A DNA stretch of 64,000 nucleotides from Streptomyces sp. NBC_00704 (GTDB lineage: Bacteria > Actinomycetota > Actinomycetes > Streptomycetales > Streptomycetaceae), in NCBI RefSeq assembly GCF_036226605.1, contig NZ_CP109000.1, forward strand, positions 6,878,501 to 6,942,500, in the 5' to 3' direction. Within the stretch, counting starts at the first letter, position 1. Each line of letters opens with the position of its first letter. A model generated the notes under the pieces. The model had not been told where the DNA came from. It made no database searches and saw only the letters and a list, made by a program, of their open reading frames with translations. Positions 8,047-17,640 of the stretch are shown one piece after another. Position numbers and translations under genes: made by a program.

Positions 8047-9548
8047 ACGACGAGCAGCAGGCGGACGCGACGCGGGCGCCCGCCTCCCCGGGGCGCACCG
8101 CCGTCGTCGTCGGGGGCGGGATCGCCGGCGTCACCGCCGCGCTCGCGCTCGCCGACGCGGGCGTGCGCGTCACCCTGCTCGAAGGCCGCCCCCGGCTCGG
8201 CGGCCTGGCCTTCTCCTTCCGGCGCGGCGAGCTGACCGTCGACAACGGCCAGCACGTGTACCTGCGTTGCTGCACCGCCTACCGCTGGTTCCTGGACCGC
8301 GTCGGGGGCAGCGCCCTGGCTCCGCTGCAGGACCGTCTCGACGTGCCCGTCGTCGACGTCGCCAAGCCCGAGGGCCGGCGCCTGGGCAGACTGCGGCGCG
8401 ACGCGCTGCCCGTGCCGCTGCACCTGGGTCGCAGCCTCGCCGCGTACCCGCATCTCTCCCTCGCCGAGCGCGTCGCCGTGGGCCGGGCGGCGCTCGCCCT
8501 CAAAGGGCTCGACCTCGCCGATCCCGCCCTGGACGCACAGGACTTCGGGAGCTGGCTGACCGCGCACGGCCAGTCCCCGCGCGCCGTCGAGGCCCTGTGG
8601 GACCTGGTCGGCGTCGCCACCCTCAACGCGGTCGCCGGCCAGTGCTCGCTCGGGCTGGCCGCGATGGTGTTCAAGACCGGCCTGCTCTCCGCCCCGGGCG
8701 CCGCCGACATCGGCTGGGCGCGCGTCCCGCTGGGCGAACTGCACGACGGGCTCGCCCGCAGGGCGCTGGACGCCGCGGGTGTGCGCACCGAGGTCAGAGC
8801 CCGCGTCACCGCCCTCTCCCGCGCGCAGGACGGGACATGGAGCGTGCGGATCCCGCAGGAGACGCTCACGGCGGACACGGTCGTCCTCGCCGTCCCCCAG
8901 CGCGAGGCGCACGACCTGCTGCCCGAGGGCGCGCTCGCCGACGCCGGACGGCTGCTGGAGATCGGCACCGCGCCGATCCTCAACGTCCACGTCGTCTACG
9001 ACCGCAAGGTCCTCGACGCGCCCTTCCTCGCCGCGCTCGGCACCCCCGTGCAGTGGGTCTTCGACCGCACCCACGCCTCCGGACTGCGCGACGGCCAGTA
9101 CCTCGCCCTGTCGCAGTCCGCCGCGCAGGACGACATCGACCTGCCCGTCGCCGCCCTGCGCGAGCGCTACCTGCCCGAACTGCGCAGGCTGCTGCCGGGC
9201 GCGCGCCGCGCCGGGGTGCGGGACTTCTTCGTCACCCGGGAGCGCACGGCGACGTTCGCCCCCACCCCCGGCGTCGGCCGCCTGCGGCCCGGCGCCCGCA
9301 CCGAAGCCCCCGGCCTGTACCTGGCCGGTGCGTGGACCGCCACCGGGTGGCCCGCGACCATGGAGAGTGCGGTCCGCAGCGGCGTGAACGCGGCGGACGC
9401 CGCGCTGAGCGCCCTCGGCCGGCCCCGACCCCGCCGTCGCTTCGACTCCGAGGAGACGGCCCACTGCATCGTCGCGGGGGACACCCCCCGAGCCTCCGGC
9501 CGGGAGCCGGAGGGAACCGGCGTTCCCCTGCGAGGGGGCGCCCGGTGA
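8043..9548 (+). CDS. hpnE: Hydroxysqualene dehydroxylase HpnE
   Basis: A 501-aa FAD-dependent amine oxidase/phytoene-desaturase-like enzyme. The Rossmann dinucleotide motif GGGIAG is at 24-29, followed by the E/R ribose-binding strand (LLEGRPRLGG). The C-terminal FAD motif GLYLAGAWTATGWPATMESAVRSG is interrupted here only by line length; key residues are the AGAWT and the E of MESAV. In the HpnCDE route it reduces hydroxysqualene to squalene. The last ~40 residues form a charged, probably disordered tail. The chosen ATG 8043 overlaps the DUF6380 stop; a longer frame upstream has no support. Confidence 0.92.
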   Translation: MNDEQQADATRAPASPGRTAVVVGGGIAGVTAALALADAGVRVTLLEGRPRLGGLAFSFRRGELTVDNGQHVYLRCCTAYRWFLDRVGGSALAPLQDRLDVPVVDVAKPEGRRLGRLRRDALPVPLHLGRSLAAYPHLSLAERVAVGRAALALKGLDLADPALDAQDFGSWLTAHGQSPRAVEALWDLVGVATLNAVAGQCSLGLAAMVFKTGLLSAPGAADIGWARVPLGELHDGLARRALDAAGVRTEVRARVTALSRAQDGTWSVRIPQETLTADTVVLAVPQREAHDLLPEGALADAGRLLEIGTAPILNVHVVYDRKVLDAPFLAALGTPVQWVFDRTHASGLRDGQYLALSQSAAQDDIDLPVAALRERYLPELRRLLPGARRAGVRDFFVTRERTATFAPTPGVGRLRPGARTEAPGLYLAGAWTATGWPATMESAVRSGVNAADAALSALGRPRPRRRFDSEETAHCIVAGDTPRASGREPEGTGVPLRGGAR

Positions 9549-9613
9549 AGTTCGATCAGCACGGCCCGGCACACCCCCGCACCCCCTCCGGCACCGCGAC
9601 AAGAGGAGAAAAT

Positions 9614-10687
9614 GTGCCCACTGTGCCCCAGGCCTCACCGGCCGCTCGGCGGACCGCGGTGGACGTGACCGCGCTCCTGGAGCGCGGCCGCACCCTGGCC
9701 ACACCGGTGCTGCGGGCGGCCGTCGACCGACTCGCCCCGCCCATGGACACGGTCGCCGCCTACCACTTCGGCTGGATCGACGCCCAGGGCAACCCCACCG
9801 ACGGCGACGGCGGCAAGGCCGTGCGCCCGGCGCTCGCCGTGCTCTCCGCCGAGGTGGCGGGAGCCGCGCCCGAGGCCGGCGTCCCCGGCGCGGTCGCCGT
9901 GGAACTGGTCCACAACTTCTCCCTCCTGCACGACGACCTGATGGACGGCGACGAGCAGCGCCGCCACCGCGACACCGTCTGGAAGGTCCACGGTCCCGCC
10001 CAGGCCATCCTGGTCGGCGACGCGCTGTTCGCCCTCGCCAACGAAGTCCTGCTGGAACTCGGCACGGTGGAGGCCGGCCGCGCCACCCGCCGTCTGACGA
10101 CGGCCACCCGCGCCCTCATCGACGGCCAGGCCCAGGACATCTCCTACGAGCACCGCGACCGCGTCAGCGTCGAGGAGTGCCTGGAGATGGAGGGCAACAA
10201 GACCGGCGCGCTGCTCGCCTGCGCCTCCTCCATCGGCGCGGTGCTCGGCGGCGCGGACGACCGCACCGCCGACACGCTGGAGAGGTACGGCTACCACCTC
10301 GGCCTCGCCTTCCAGGCCGTCGACGACCTCCTCGGCATCTGGGGCGACCCGGAGGCCACGGGCAAGCAGACCTGGAGCGACCTGCGCCAGCGCAAGAAGT
10401 CCCTGCCGGTGGTGGCCGCCCTCGCGGCCGGGGGCCCGGCCTCCGAGCGGCTCGGCGAGATGCTCGCCGCCGACGCCAAGAGCAACGACTTCGAGAACTT
10501 CTCCGAGGAGGAGTTCGCGGCCCGCGCGGCCCTGATCGAGGAGGCGGGCGGCCGCGACTGGACCGCCGGGGAGGCACGCCGTCAGCACACCGTCGCCATC
10601 GAGGCCCTGAACTCCGTCGACATGCCCGAACAGGTCCGGGACCGGTTCACGGCGCTCGCGGACTTCGTCGTCGTACGAAAGAGATGA
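9614..10687 (+). CDS. Polyprenyl diphosphate synthase
   Basis: A 357-aa trans-prenyltransferase. The first aspartate-rich motif DDLMD is at 107-111 followed by RR; the second, DDLLGIWGD, is at 237-245. In the hopanoid operon it most likely makes farnesyl diphosphate for HpnD. The start GTG 9614 is favoured because GAGGAG sits five bases upstream. An alternative in-frame GTG at 9545 overlaps the hpnE stop (GTGA) and would add 23 residues of low-complexity sequence. Chain length cannot be fixed from sequence alone, although bulky residues before the first motif would favour C15-C20. Confidence 0.9.
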   Translation: MPTVPQASPAARRTAVDVTALLERGRTLATPVLRAAVDRLAPPMDTVAAYHFGWIDAQGNPTDGDGGKAVRPALAVLSAEVAGAAPEAGVPGAVAVELVHNFSLLHDDLMDGDEQRRHRDTVWKVHGPAQAILVGDALFALANEVLLELGTVEAGRATRRLTTATRALIDGQAQDISYEHRDRVSVEECLEMEGNKTGALLACASSIGAVLGGADDRTADTLERYGYHLGLAFQAVDDLLGIWGDPEATGKQTWSDLRQRKKSLPVVAALAAGGPASERLGEMLAADAKSNDFENFSEEEFAARAALIEEAGGRDWTAGEARRQHTVAIEALNSVDMPEQVRDRFTALADFVVVRKR

Positions 10688-10804
10688 TCACTATCGGTCG
10701 AATAGCCCTCGCGTAGTCGCCGGCCGGTGTGCGAGGAGAGGACACCGGCCGACGGCGGACCCACAGCAGACGCAACGACATGCACACTGCACGAAGGGGA
10801 AGCC

Positions 10805-12826
10805 ATGACAGCGACGACCGACGGAAGCACCGGGGCCCTGCCGCCCCGCGCTGCCGCGGCCAGCGAAACCGACATCACCATCCCCGTGGCGGCCGGGGTA
10901 CAAGAAGCCGCCGCACGCGCGATGCGGCTCGCCACGGACTTCCTGCTCGCCCGGCAGGACGCCGAGGGCTGGTGGAAGGGCGACCTGGAGACCAACGTCA
11001 CCATGGACGCCGAGGATCTGCTGCTGCGCCAGTTCCTGGGCATCCGCGACGAGCCGACCACCCGCGCCGCCGCCCTCTTCGTGCGCGGCGAGCAGCGCGA
11101 GGACGGCACCTGGGCCACCTTCTACGGCGGCCCGCCCGACCTGTCCGCCACCGTCGAGGCGTATGTCGCGCTGAGGCTGGCCGGCGACGCCCCCGACGCC
11201 CCGCACATGGCCCGCGCCTCCGCCTGGGTCCGCGACCAGGGAGGCATCGCAGCCGCCCGGGTCTTCACCCGGATCTGGCTGGCCCTGTTCGGCTGGTGGA
11301 AGTGGGAGGACCTGCCCGAACTGCCGCCCGAGCTCTTGTTCTTCCCTAAATGGTTCCCGCTGAGCATCTACAACTTCGGCTGCTGGGCCCGGCAGACGAT
11401 CGTGCCCCTGACCGTCGTCTCCGCCAAGCGCCCGGTGCGTCCGGCGCCGTTCCCGCTCGACGAGCTGCACACCGACCCCGCGAACCCCAACCCGCCCAAG
11501 CCCCTTGCCCCGGTCAACAGCTGGGACGGACTCTTCCAGCGCCTCGACAAGGTGGTGCGCGGCTACCGGTCGGTCGCGGTGCGCAGACTGCGCCGGGCGG
11601 CCCTGAACTCCGCCGCGCGCTGGATCATCGAGCGCCAGGAGAACGACGGCTGCTGGGGCGGGATCCAGCCGCCCGCCGTGTACTCGGTCATCGCCCTGCA
11701 CCTGCTCGGCTACGACCTCGAACACCCGGTCATGCGGGCCGGGCTGGAGTCCCTGGACCGCTACACCGTGTGGCGCGAGGACGGCGCCCGGATGATCGAG
11801 GCCTGCCAGTCGCCCGTGTGGGACACCTGCCTGGCCACCATCGCTCTCGCCGACGCCGGACTGCCCGCCGACCATCCCCAACTGGTCAAGGCCGCCGACT
11901 GGATGCTCGGCGAACAGGTGGTGCGCCCCGGGGACTGGTCGGTGCGCAGGCCCCAACTCCCGCCCGGTGGCTGGGCGTTCGAGTTCCACAACGACAACTA
12001 CCCCGACATCGACGACACCGCCGAGGTCGTCCTCGCACTGCGCCGGGTCCGCCACCACGACCCCGAGCGCATGGACCGGGCCATCGCGCGCGGCGTGCGC
12101 TGGAACCTCGGGATGCAGTCCCGCAACGGCGCCTGGGGCGCCTTCGACGTCGACAACACCAGCCCGTTCCCCAACCGGCTGCCGTTCTGCGACTTCGGCG
12201 AGGTGATCGACCCGCCGTCCGCGGACGTCACCGCGCACGTCGTCGAGATGCTGGCGATCGAGGGCCTCTCGCACGACCCGCGCACCCGGCGCGGGATCGA
12301 GTGGCTGCTCGCCGAACAGGAGCCGGACGGCTCCTGGTTCGGACGCTGGGGCGTCAACTACGTCTACGGCACCGGGTCCGTGGTGCCGGCGCTCACCGCC
12401 GCGGGCCTGTCGGTGCGGCATCCGGCGATCCGCGCGGCGGTCGGCTGGCTGGAGCGGGTGCAGAACGACGACGGCGGCTGGGGCGAGGACCTGCGCTCCT
12501 ACCAGGACCCCGCGCGCTGGAGCGCCCGCGGGGCGTCGACGGCCTCCCAGACGGCCTGGGCGCTGATGGCCCTGCTGGCGGCGGGGGAGAAGGACTCCCC
12601 GGCCGTCGAACGGGGCGTGGCCTGGCTGGCCCGGACCCAGCGGGAGGACGGCTCCTGGGACGAGCCGTACTTCACCGGCACCGGCTTCCCCTGGGACTTC
12701 TCGATCAACTACCACCTCTACCGGCAGGTCTTCCCGCTGACCGCGCTCGGCCGCTATGTGAACGGAGAGCCCTTCAGTAAGCGGCCCGTCCCGCACACGG
12801 CGTCCGCCGAGGGCAAGGGGAGCTGA
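10805..12826 (+). CDS. shc: Squalene-hopene cyclase
   Basis: A 673-aa class II terpene cyclase that protonates squalene and closes it to hopene and hopanol at the membrane. The acid motif DIDDTA begins at D401 (D401, D403, D404). Repeated QW motifs are visible, for example QREDGTW, QENDGCWGG, QSRNGAWG, QEPDGSWFG, QNDDGGWG and QREDGSWD. The length and the start MTATTDGSTG agree with Streptomyces cyclases I know. ATG 10805 follows an AAGGGGA ribosome site; a GTG frame 26 codons upstream is less likely. The 117-base gap before it is the largest in the operon core and could carry an internal promoter. Confidence 0.97.
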   Translation: MTATTDGSTGALPPRAAAASETDITIPVAAGVQEAAARAMRLATDFLLARQDAEGWWKGDLETNVTMDAEDLLLRQFLGIRDEPTTRAAALFVRGEQREDGTWATFYGGPPDLSATVEAYVALRLAGDAPDAPHMARASAWVRDQGGIAAARVFTRIWLALFGWWKWEDLPELPPELLFFPKWFPLSIYNFGCWARQTIVPLTVVSAKRPVRPAPFPLDELHTDPANPNPPKPLAPVNSWDGLFQRLDKVVRGYRSVAVRRLRRAALNSAARWIIERQENDGCWGGIQPPAVYSVIALHLLGYDLEHPVMRAGLESLDRYTVWREDGARMIEACQSPVWDTCLATIALADAGLPADHPQLVKAADWMLGEQVVRPGDWSVRRPQLPPGGWAFEFHNDNYPDIDDTAEVVLALRRVRHHDPERMDRAIARGVRWNLGMQSRNGAWGAFDVDNTSPFPNRLPFCDFGEVIDPPSADVTAHVVEMLAIEGLSHDPRTRRGIEWLLAEQEPDGSWFGRWGVNYVYGTGSVVPALTAAGLSVRHPAIRAAVGWLERVQNDDGGWGEDLRSYQDPARWSARGASTASQTAWALMALLAAGEKDSPAVERGVAWLARTQREDGSWDEPYFTGTGFPWDFSINYHLYRQVFPLTALGRYVNGEPFSKRPVPHTASAEGKGS

Positions 12827-13467
12827 TGAGCGCACAGCCCGTCCCGGCGCCGCTGCTGATCGCCTGCGCGCTCGGCATCGAGCACCTCGCCCTGCGCATG
12901 GGCGACCGCGGCGGCGCCGACGGGCCGGTCACCGTGCTGCGCACGGGCATGGGGCCCCGGGCGGCCGAGCGCTCGGTCACCCGCGTCCTGGCCGACCCGG
13001 TGCTGGGCGGGGCGGCCGTGCTGGCCACGGGCTTCTGCGCCGGACTCGCCCCCGGCATGCACCCCGGCGACCTGGTCGTCGCCGACGAGACCCGGGACCC
13101 GCGCGGCCGCGTGCCCTGCGAGGGCACCGAGCTGCTCGTCAAGGAACTGGTGCGCACCCTGCCCGGACGGACCGTCCACACCGGCCCGCTCACCGGCTCC
13201 GACCACGTGGTCCGCGGTCACGAGCGGGCCGACCTGCTCGCGACCGGCGCGATCGCGGTCGACATGGAATCGGCGGCCACGCTCCTGAGCGCCGTGCGCG
13301 CCGAGCCGCGCCCGGTTGCGGCCGTCCGGGTGGTCGTGGACGCTCCGGAACATGAACTCGTCCGGATCGGCACGGTACGCGGTGGAATATCGGCTTTCCG
13401 CGTTCTTCGCTCCGTCCTGCCTGCTTTTTTCGAATGGCACCGTAATGTTCTGCTCCCCCGGAGGTGA
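12826..13467 (+). CDS. hpnG: Adenosylhopane nucleosidase/phosphorylase HpnG
   Basis: A 213-aa nucleoside phosphorylase-family protein. The TGFCAGL strand-turn and the DMES motif (D146-S149) mark the purine and ribose binding region. In hopanoid biosynthesis HpnG removes adenine from adenosylhopane, giving ribosylhopane or its phosphate. It starts at ATG 12826, overlapping the cyclase stop by one base, and lies directly before hpnH, its pathway predecessor. The C-terminal 35 residues use less GC-rich codons (for example GGA ATA TCG, TTT TTC) than the neighbours. Confidence 0.87.
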   Translation: MSAQPVPAPLLIACALGIEHLALRMGDRGGADGPVTVLRTGMGPRAAERSVTRVLADPVLGGAAVLATGFCAGLAPGMHPGDLVVADETRDPRGRVPCEGTELLVKELVRTLPGRTVHTGPLTGSDHVVRGHERADLLATGAIAVDMESAATLLSAVRAEPRPVAAVRVVVDAPEHELVRIGTVRGGISAFRVLRSVLPAFFEWHRNVLLPRR

Positions 13468-13472
13468 GCCAC

Positions 13473-14495
13473 ATGGCCATGCCGCTGCGCCAGTCCATCA
13501 AGGTCGCTACATACCTGGCTGAACAGAAGCTTCGCAAGCGGGACAAGTTCCCGCTCATCGTCGAGCTGGAACCGCTCTTCGCCTGCAACCTGAAGTGCGA
13601 GGGCTGCGGCAAGATCCAGCACCCGGCGGGAGTGCTCAAACAGCGCATGCCGGTCGCCCAGGCCGTGGGCGCGGTGCTGGAGTCCGGTGCGCCGATGGTG
13701 TCCATCGCCGGCGGCGAGCCCCTGATGCATCCTCAGATCGACGAGATCGTGCGGCAGTTGGTCGCCAAGCGGAAGTACGTCTTCCTCTGCACCAACGCGA
13801 TGCTGCTGCGCAAGAAGCTGGAGAAGTTCACCCCTTCCCCCTACTTCGCGTTCGCCGTGCACATCGACGGCCTGCGCGAACGCCACGACGAGTCCGTGGC
13901 CAAGGAGGGCGTGTTCGACGAGGCCGTGGCGGCCATCAAGGAGGCCAAGCGGCACGGCTTCCGGGTCACCACCAACTCGACCTTCTTCAACACCGACACC
14001 CCGCAGACCGTCGTCGAGGTCCTCAACTACCTCAACGACGACCTCAAGGTCGACGAGATGATGATCTCGCCCGCCTACGCCTACGAGAAGGCCCCCGACC
14101 AGGAGCACTTCCTGGGCGTCGAGCAGACCCGCGAGCTGTTCAAGAAGGCCTTCTCGGGCGGCAACCGGCGCCGCTGGCGGCTCAATCACTCGCCCCTGTT
14201 CCTGGACTTCCTGGAGGGCAAGGCCGACTTCCCGTGCACGGCGTGGGCCATCCCGAACTACTCGCTCTTCGGCTGGCAGCGCCCCTGCTACCTGATGAGC
14301 GACGGGTACGTGCCGACCTACCGCGAGCTGATCGAGGACACCGACTGGGACAAGTACGGCCGGGGCAAGGACCCGCGCTGCGCCAACTGCATGGCGCACT
14401 GCGGCTACGAGCCCACCGCCGTCCTGGCCACGATGGGGTCGCTCAAGGAGTCCCTGCGCGCCCTGCGCGAGACCGTCAACGGGAACCGGGAGTGA
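13473..14495 (+). CDS. hpnH: Radical SAM adenosylhopane synthase HpnH
   Basis: A 340-aa radical SAM enzyme that adds a 5'-deoxyadenosyl group to diploptene, making the C35 hopane skeleton. The CxxxCxxC iron-sulfur motif is C38, C42, C45 (FACNLKCEGCGK). A C-terminal CANCMAHCGYEP segment supplies further conserved cysteines. ATG 13473 has GGAGG eight bases upstream (13460-13464); a GTG at 13464 lies within that ribosome site and is rejected. It overlaps nothing upstream and is followed after 4 bases by ispG. Confidence 0.95.
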   Translation: MAMPLRQSIKVATYLAEQKLRKRDKFPLIVELEPLFACNLKCEGCGKIQHPAGVLKQRMPVAQAVGAVLESGAPMVSIAGGEPLMHPQIDEIVRQLVAKRKYVFLCTNAMLLRKKLEKFTPSPYFAFAVHIDGLRERHDESVAKEGVFDEAVAAIKEAKRHGFRVTTNSTFFNTDTPQTVVEVLNYLNDDLKVDEMMISPAYAYEKAPDQEHFLGVEQTRELFKKAFSGGNRRRWRLNHSPLFLDFLEGKADFPCTAWAIPNYSLFGWQRPCYLMSDGYVPTYRELIEDTDWDKYGRGKDPRCANCMAHCGYEPTAVLATMGSLKESLRALRETVNGNRE

Positions 14496-14499
14496 CGGC

Positions 14500-15675
14500 G
14501 TGAGCGCCGTCTCCCTGGGCCTTCCCGGGACGCCGGTCCGGCCGGTGGCCCCGCGGCGCGAGTCGCGGCGGATCCAGGTCGGCCCGGTGGCGGTCGGGGG
14601 CGGCGCCCCGGTGTCGGTGCAGTCGATGACGACGACGCGTACGTCGGACATCGGTGCGACGTTGCAGCAGATCGCGGAGCTGACGGCGTCGGGGTGTCAG
14701 ATCGTGCGGGTGGCGTGTCCGACGCAGGACGACGCGGACGCGTTGGCGACGATCGCGCGCAAGTCGCAGATCCCGGTGATCGCGGACATTCACTTCCAGC
14801 CGAAGTACGTGTTCGCCGCGATCGAGGCGGGGTGTGCGGCGGTGCGGGTCAACCCGGGCAACATCAAGCAGTTCGACGACAAGGTGCGGGAGATCGCGAA
14901 GGCGGCGAAGGAGCACGGCACGCCGATCCGGATCGGGGTGAACGCGGGCTCGCTGGACCGTCGTCTGCTGCAGAAGTACGGCAAGGCGACGCCTGAGGCG
15001 CTGGTGGAGTCGGCGCTGTGGGAGGCGTCGCTGTTCGAGGAGCACGACTTCCGCGACATCAAGATCTCGGTCAAGCACAACGACCCGGTCGTGATGATCG
15101 AGGCCTACCGGCAGCTCGCCGCGCAGTGCGACTACCCCCTGCACCTCGGTGTCACGGAGGCGGGTCCGGCGTTCCAGGGCACGATCAAGTCGGCGGTCGC
15201 CTTCGGCGCGCTGCTCTCGCAGGGCATCGGCGACACCATCCGGGTCTCTCTGTCGGCGCCGCCGGTGGAGGAGGTCAAGGTCGGCAACCAGATCCTGGAG
15301 TCGCTCAATCTCAGGCAGCGGGGCCTGGAGATCGTCTCGTGTCCGTCCTGCGGCCGTGCCCAGGTCGACGTGTACAAGCTGGCGGAGGAGGTCACGGCCG
15401 GTCTGACCGGTATGGAGGTCCCGCTGCGGGTCGCGGTGATGGGCTGTGTCGTCAACGGTCCCGGTGAGGCCCGCGAGGCCGACCTCGGCGTCGCCTCCGG
15501 CAACGGCAAGGGCCAGATCTTCGTCAAGGGCGAGGTCATCAAGACCGTCCCGGAGTCGAAGATCGTGGAGACCCTCATCGAGGAGGCCATGAAGCTGGCC
15601 GAGCAGATGGAGGGCGAAGGCGTCGCTTCCGGCGTCCCCGCCGGCACGGGAAAACCGGCCGTGACGGTGAGTTGA
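14500..15675 (+). CDS. ispG: 4-hydroxy-3-methylbut-2-enyl diphosphate synthase (hopanoid-cluster copy)
   Basis: A 391-aa MEP-pathway enzyme converting ME-cPP to HMBPP with a [4Fe-4S] cluster. The cluster cysteines are C281, C284 (SCPSCGRAQ) and C316 (MGCVVNGPGEA). The TIM-barrel N-terminal part includes SVQSMTTT and AAVRVNPGN. The copy in the hopanoid operon is presumably additional to a housekeeping gene elsewhere. Codon use is patchy: roughly 14590-15080 favours G-ending and TCG/TTG codons, while the flanks favour C-ending codons, which hints at recombination with another ispG copy. Start GTG 14500 follows the hpnH stop by 4 bases. Confidence 0.95.
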   Translation: MSAVSLGLPGTPVRPVAPRRESRRIQVGPVAVGGGAPVSVQSMTTTRTSDIGATLQQIAELTASGCQIVRVACPTQDDADALATIARKSQIPVIADIHFQPKYVFAAIEAGCAAVRVNPGNIKQFDDKVREIAKAAKEHGTPIRIGVNAGSLDRRLLQKYGKATPEALVESALWEASLFEEHDFRDIKISVKHNDPVVMIEAYRQLAAQCDYPLHLGVTEAGPAFQGTIKSAVAFGALLSQGIGDTIRVSLSAPPVEEVKVGNQILESLNLRQRGLEIVSCPSCGRAQVDVYKLAEEVTAGLTGMEVPLRVAVMGCVVNGPGEAREADLGVASGNGKGQIFVKGEVIKTVPESKIVETLIEEAMKLAEQMEGEGVASGVPAGTGKPAVTVS

Positions 15676-15705
15676 GGCAAGGCACGGACCGAGAGGGGGC
15701 CCGAC

Positions 15706-17640
15706 GTGACGATCCTGGAGACCATCCGGCAACCACGCGACCTGAAGGCGCTGTCCGAGGCGGAACTCGGTGAACTGTCCGAAGAGATCAGGGAGTTCCT
15801 GGTGCACGCGGTCGCCAGGACCGGCGGCCACCTCGGACCCAACCTGGGCGTGGTGGAGCTGACCATCGCCCTGCACCGGGTCTTCGAGTCGCCGGCCGAC
15901 CGCATCCTGTGGGACACCGGTCACCAGAGCTATGTGCACAAGCTGCTGACGGGACGTCAGGACTTCTCCAAGCTGCGCGGCAAGGGCGGCCTGTCCGGCT
16001 ACCCCTCCCGCGAGGAGTCCGAGCACGACGTCATCGAGAACAGCCACGCCTCCACCGCGCTCGGCTGGGCCGACGGCCTCGCCAAGGCCCGCCAGGTGCA
16101 GGGCGGGTCGGGGCACGTGGTCGCGGTCATCGGCGACGGCGCGCTCACCGGCGGCATGGCCTGGGAGGCGCTCAACAACATCGCGGCGGCCAAGGACCGG
16201 CCGCTCATCATCGTCGTCAACGACAACGAGCGCTCCTACGCGCCGACCATCGGCGGGCTCGCCAACCACCTCGCCGCCCTGCGCACCACCGACGGCTACG
16301 AGAAGGTGCTGGCCTGGGGCAAGGACGTGCTGCTGCGCACCCCGGTCGTCGGGAACACGGTCTACGAGTCGCTGCACGGCGCGAAGAAGGGCTTCAAGGA
16401 CGCCTTCGCGCCGCAGGGCATGTTCGAGGACCTCGGCCTGAAGTACGTCGGTCCGATCGACGGCCACGACCTGGGGGCCGTCGAGTCCGCGCTGCGGCGG
16501 GCCAAGCGCTTCCACGGTCCGGTGCTGGTGCACTGCCTGACCGAGAAGGGGCGCGGTTTCGAACCGGCCCTCGCGCACGAGGAGGACCGCTTCCACACCG
16601 TCGGCGTGATGGACCCCCTCACCTGCGCCCCGCTCGCGCCGGCCGCCGGGCCGTCGTGGACGTCCGTCTTCGGCGACGAGATCGTGGCGATCGGCGAGGA
16701 GCGCGACGACGTCGTGGCGATCACCGCGGCGATGCTGCACCCGGTGGGCCTCGGCAGGTTCGCCGAGCGCTTCCCCGACCGGGTCTGGGACGTCGGCATA
16801 GCCGAGCAGCACGCGACCGTCAGCGCCGCGGGCCTGGCGACGGGCGGGCTGCACCCGGTCGTCGCCGTCTACGCCACCTTCCTCAACCGGGCCTTCGACC
16901 AGCTGCTGATGGACGTGGCCCTGCACCGCTGCGGCGTCACGTTCGTCCTGGACCGCGCCGGGGTGACCGGCGTCGACGGGGCGTCCCACAACGGCATGTG
17001 GGACATGTCCGTGCTCCAGGTCGTGCCGGGACTGCGCATCGCGGCCCCCCGCGACGCACGTCAGCTGCGCGCACAGTTGCGCGAGGCGGTCGCGGTGGAC
17101 GACGCTCCGACGCTGGTCCGCTTCCCCAAGGAGTCGGTCGGACCGGACGTGCCGGCCGTCGACCGGGTGGGCGGCATGGACGTGCTGCACCGGGGCGAGC
17201 GGGCGGACGTGCTGCTGGTGGCCGTCGGCGTGATGGCGCCGGTGTGCCTCCAGGCCGCCGGGCTGCTCGCGGCCCGCGGCGTCGGCTGCACGGTGGTGGA
17301 CCCCCGGTGGGTCAAGCCCGTCGACGCGGCCCTGCCCGGGCTCGCCGCCGGGCACCGGCTGGTGGCCGTCGTCGAGGACAACAGCCGTGCCGCCGGCGTC
17401 GGATCGGCGGTGGCGCTGGCGCTGGGCGACGCCGAGGTCGACGTGCCCGTGCGCAGGTTCGGGATCCCGGAGCAGTTCCTCGCGCACGCCAAACGCGGCG
17501 AGGTGCTCGCCGACATCGGGCTCACGCCCGTCGAGATCGCCGGCCGGATCGGCGCGAGCCTGGCCGTCGGGGACGCCGGGGCCGTGGCCGGCGCGGCAGC
17601 CGGTCCGGTCGAGGAGCCAGTCAAGGAGAAGGCGGAATGA
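15706..17640 (+). CDS. dxs: 1-deoxy-D-xylulose-5-phosphate synthase (hopanoid-cluster copy)
   Basis: A 644-aa thiamine-diphosphate enzyme that condenses pyruvate and glyceraldehyde 3-phosphate, the first MEP step. The ThDP motif runs from GDG at 143-145 to NDN at 172-174. The DTGHQSYVHK and GLAxGGLxPVVAVYATFLNRAFDQ regions (key residues TG-HQ and AYATF) are typical. With ispG it boosts isoprenoid supply for hopanoid synthesis. Start GTG 15706; stop overlaps hpnO (ATGA). The final ~30 residues are an Ala/Val/Glu-rich tail not needed for the fold. Confidence 0.95.
   Translation: MTILETIRQPRDLKALSEAELGELSEEIREFLVHAVARTGGHLGPNLGVVELTIALHRVFESPADRILWDTGHQSYVHKLLTGRQDFSKLRGKGGLSGYPSREESEHDVIENSHASTALGWADGLAKARQVQGGSGHVVAVIGDGALTGGMAWEALNNIAAAKDRPLIIVVNDNERSYAPTIGGLANHLAALRTTDGYEKVLAWGKDVLLRTPVVGNTVYESLHGAKKGFKDAFAPQGMFEDLGLKYVGPIDGHDLGAVESALRRAKRFHGPVLVHCLTEKGRGFEPALAHEEDRFHTVGVMDPLTCAPLAPAAGPSWTSVFGDEIVAIGEERDDVVAITAAMLHPVGLGRFAERFPDRVWDVGIAEQHATVSAAGLATGGLHPVVAVYATFLNRAFDQLLMDVALHRCGVTFVLDRAGVTGVDGASHNGMWDMSVLQVVPGLRIAAPRDARQLRAQLREAVAVDDAPTLVRFPKESVGPDVPAVDRVGGMDVLHRGERADVLLVAVGVMAPVCLQAAGLLAARGVGCTVVDPRWVKPVDAALPGLAAGHRLVAVVEDNSRAAGVGSAVALALGDAEVDVPVRRFGIPEQFLAHAKRGEVLADIGLTPVEIAGRIGASLAVGDAGAVAGAAAGPVEEPVKEKAE

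Noticed and set aside
15909..17636. A long plus-strand frame upstream of hpnO
   Set aside because: It is the dxs gene read in another frame; the aminotransferase begins at ATG 17637 with the usual overlap.
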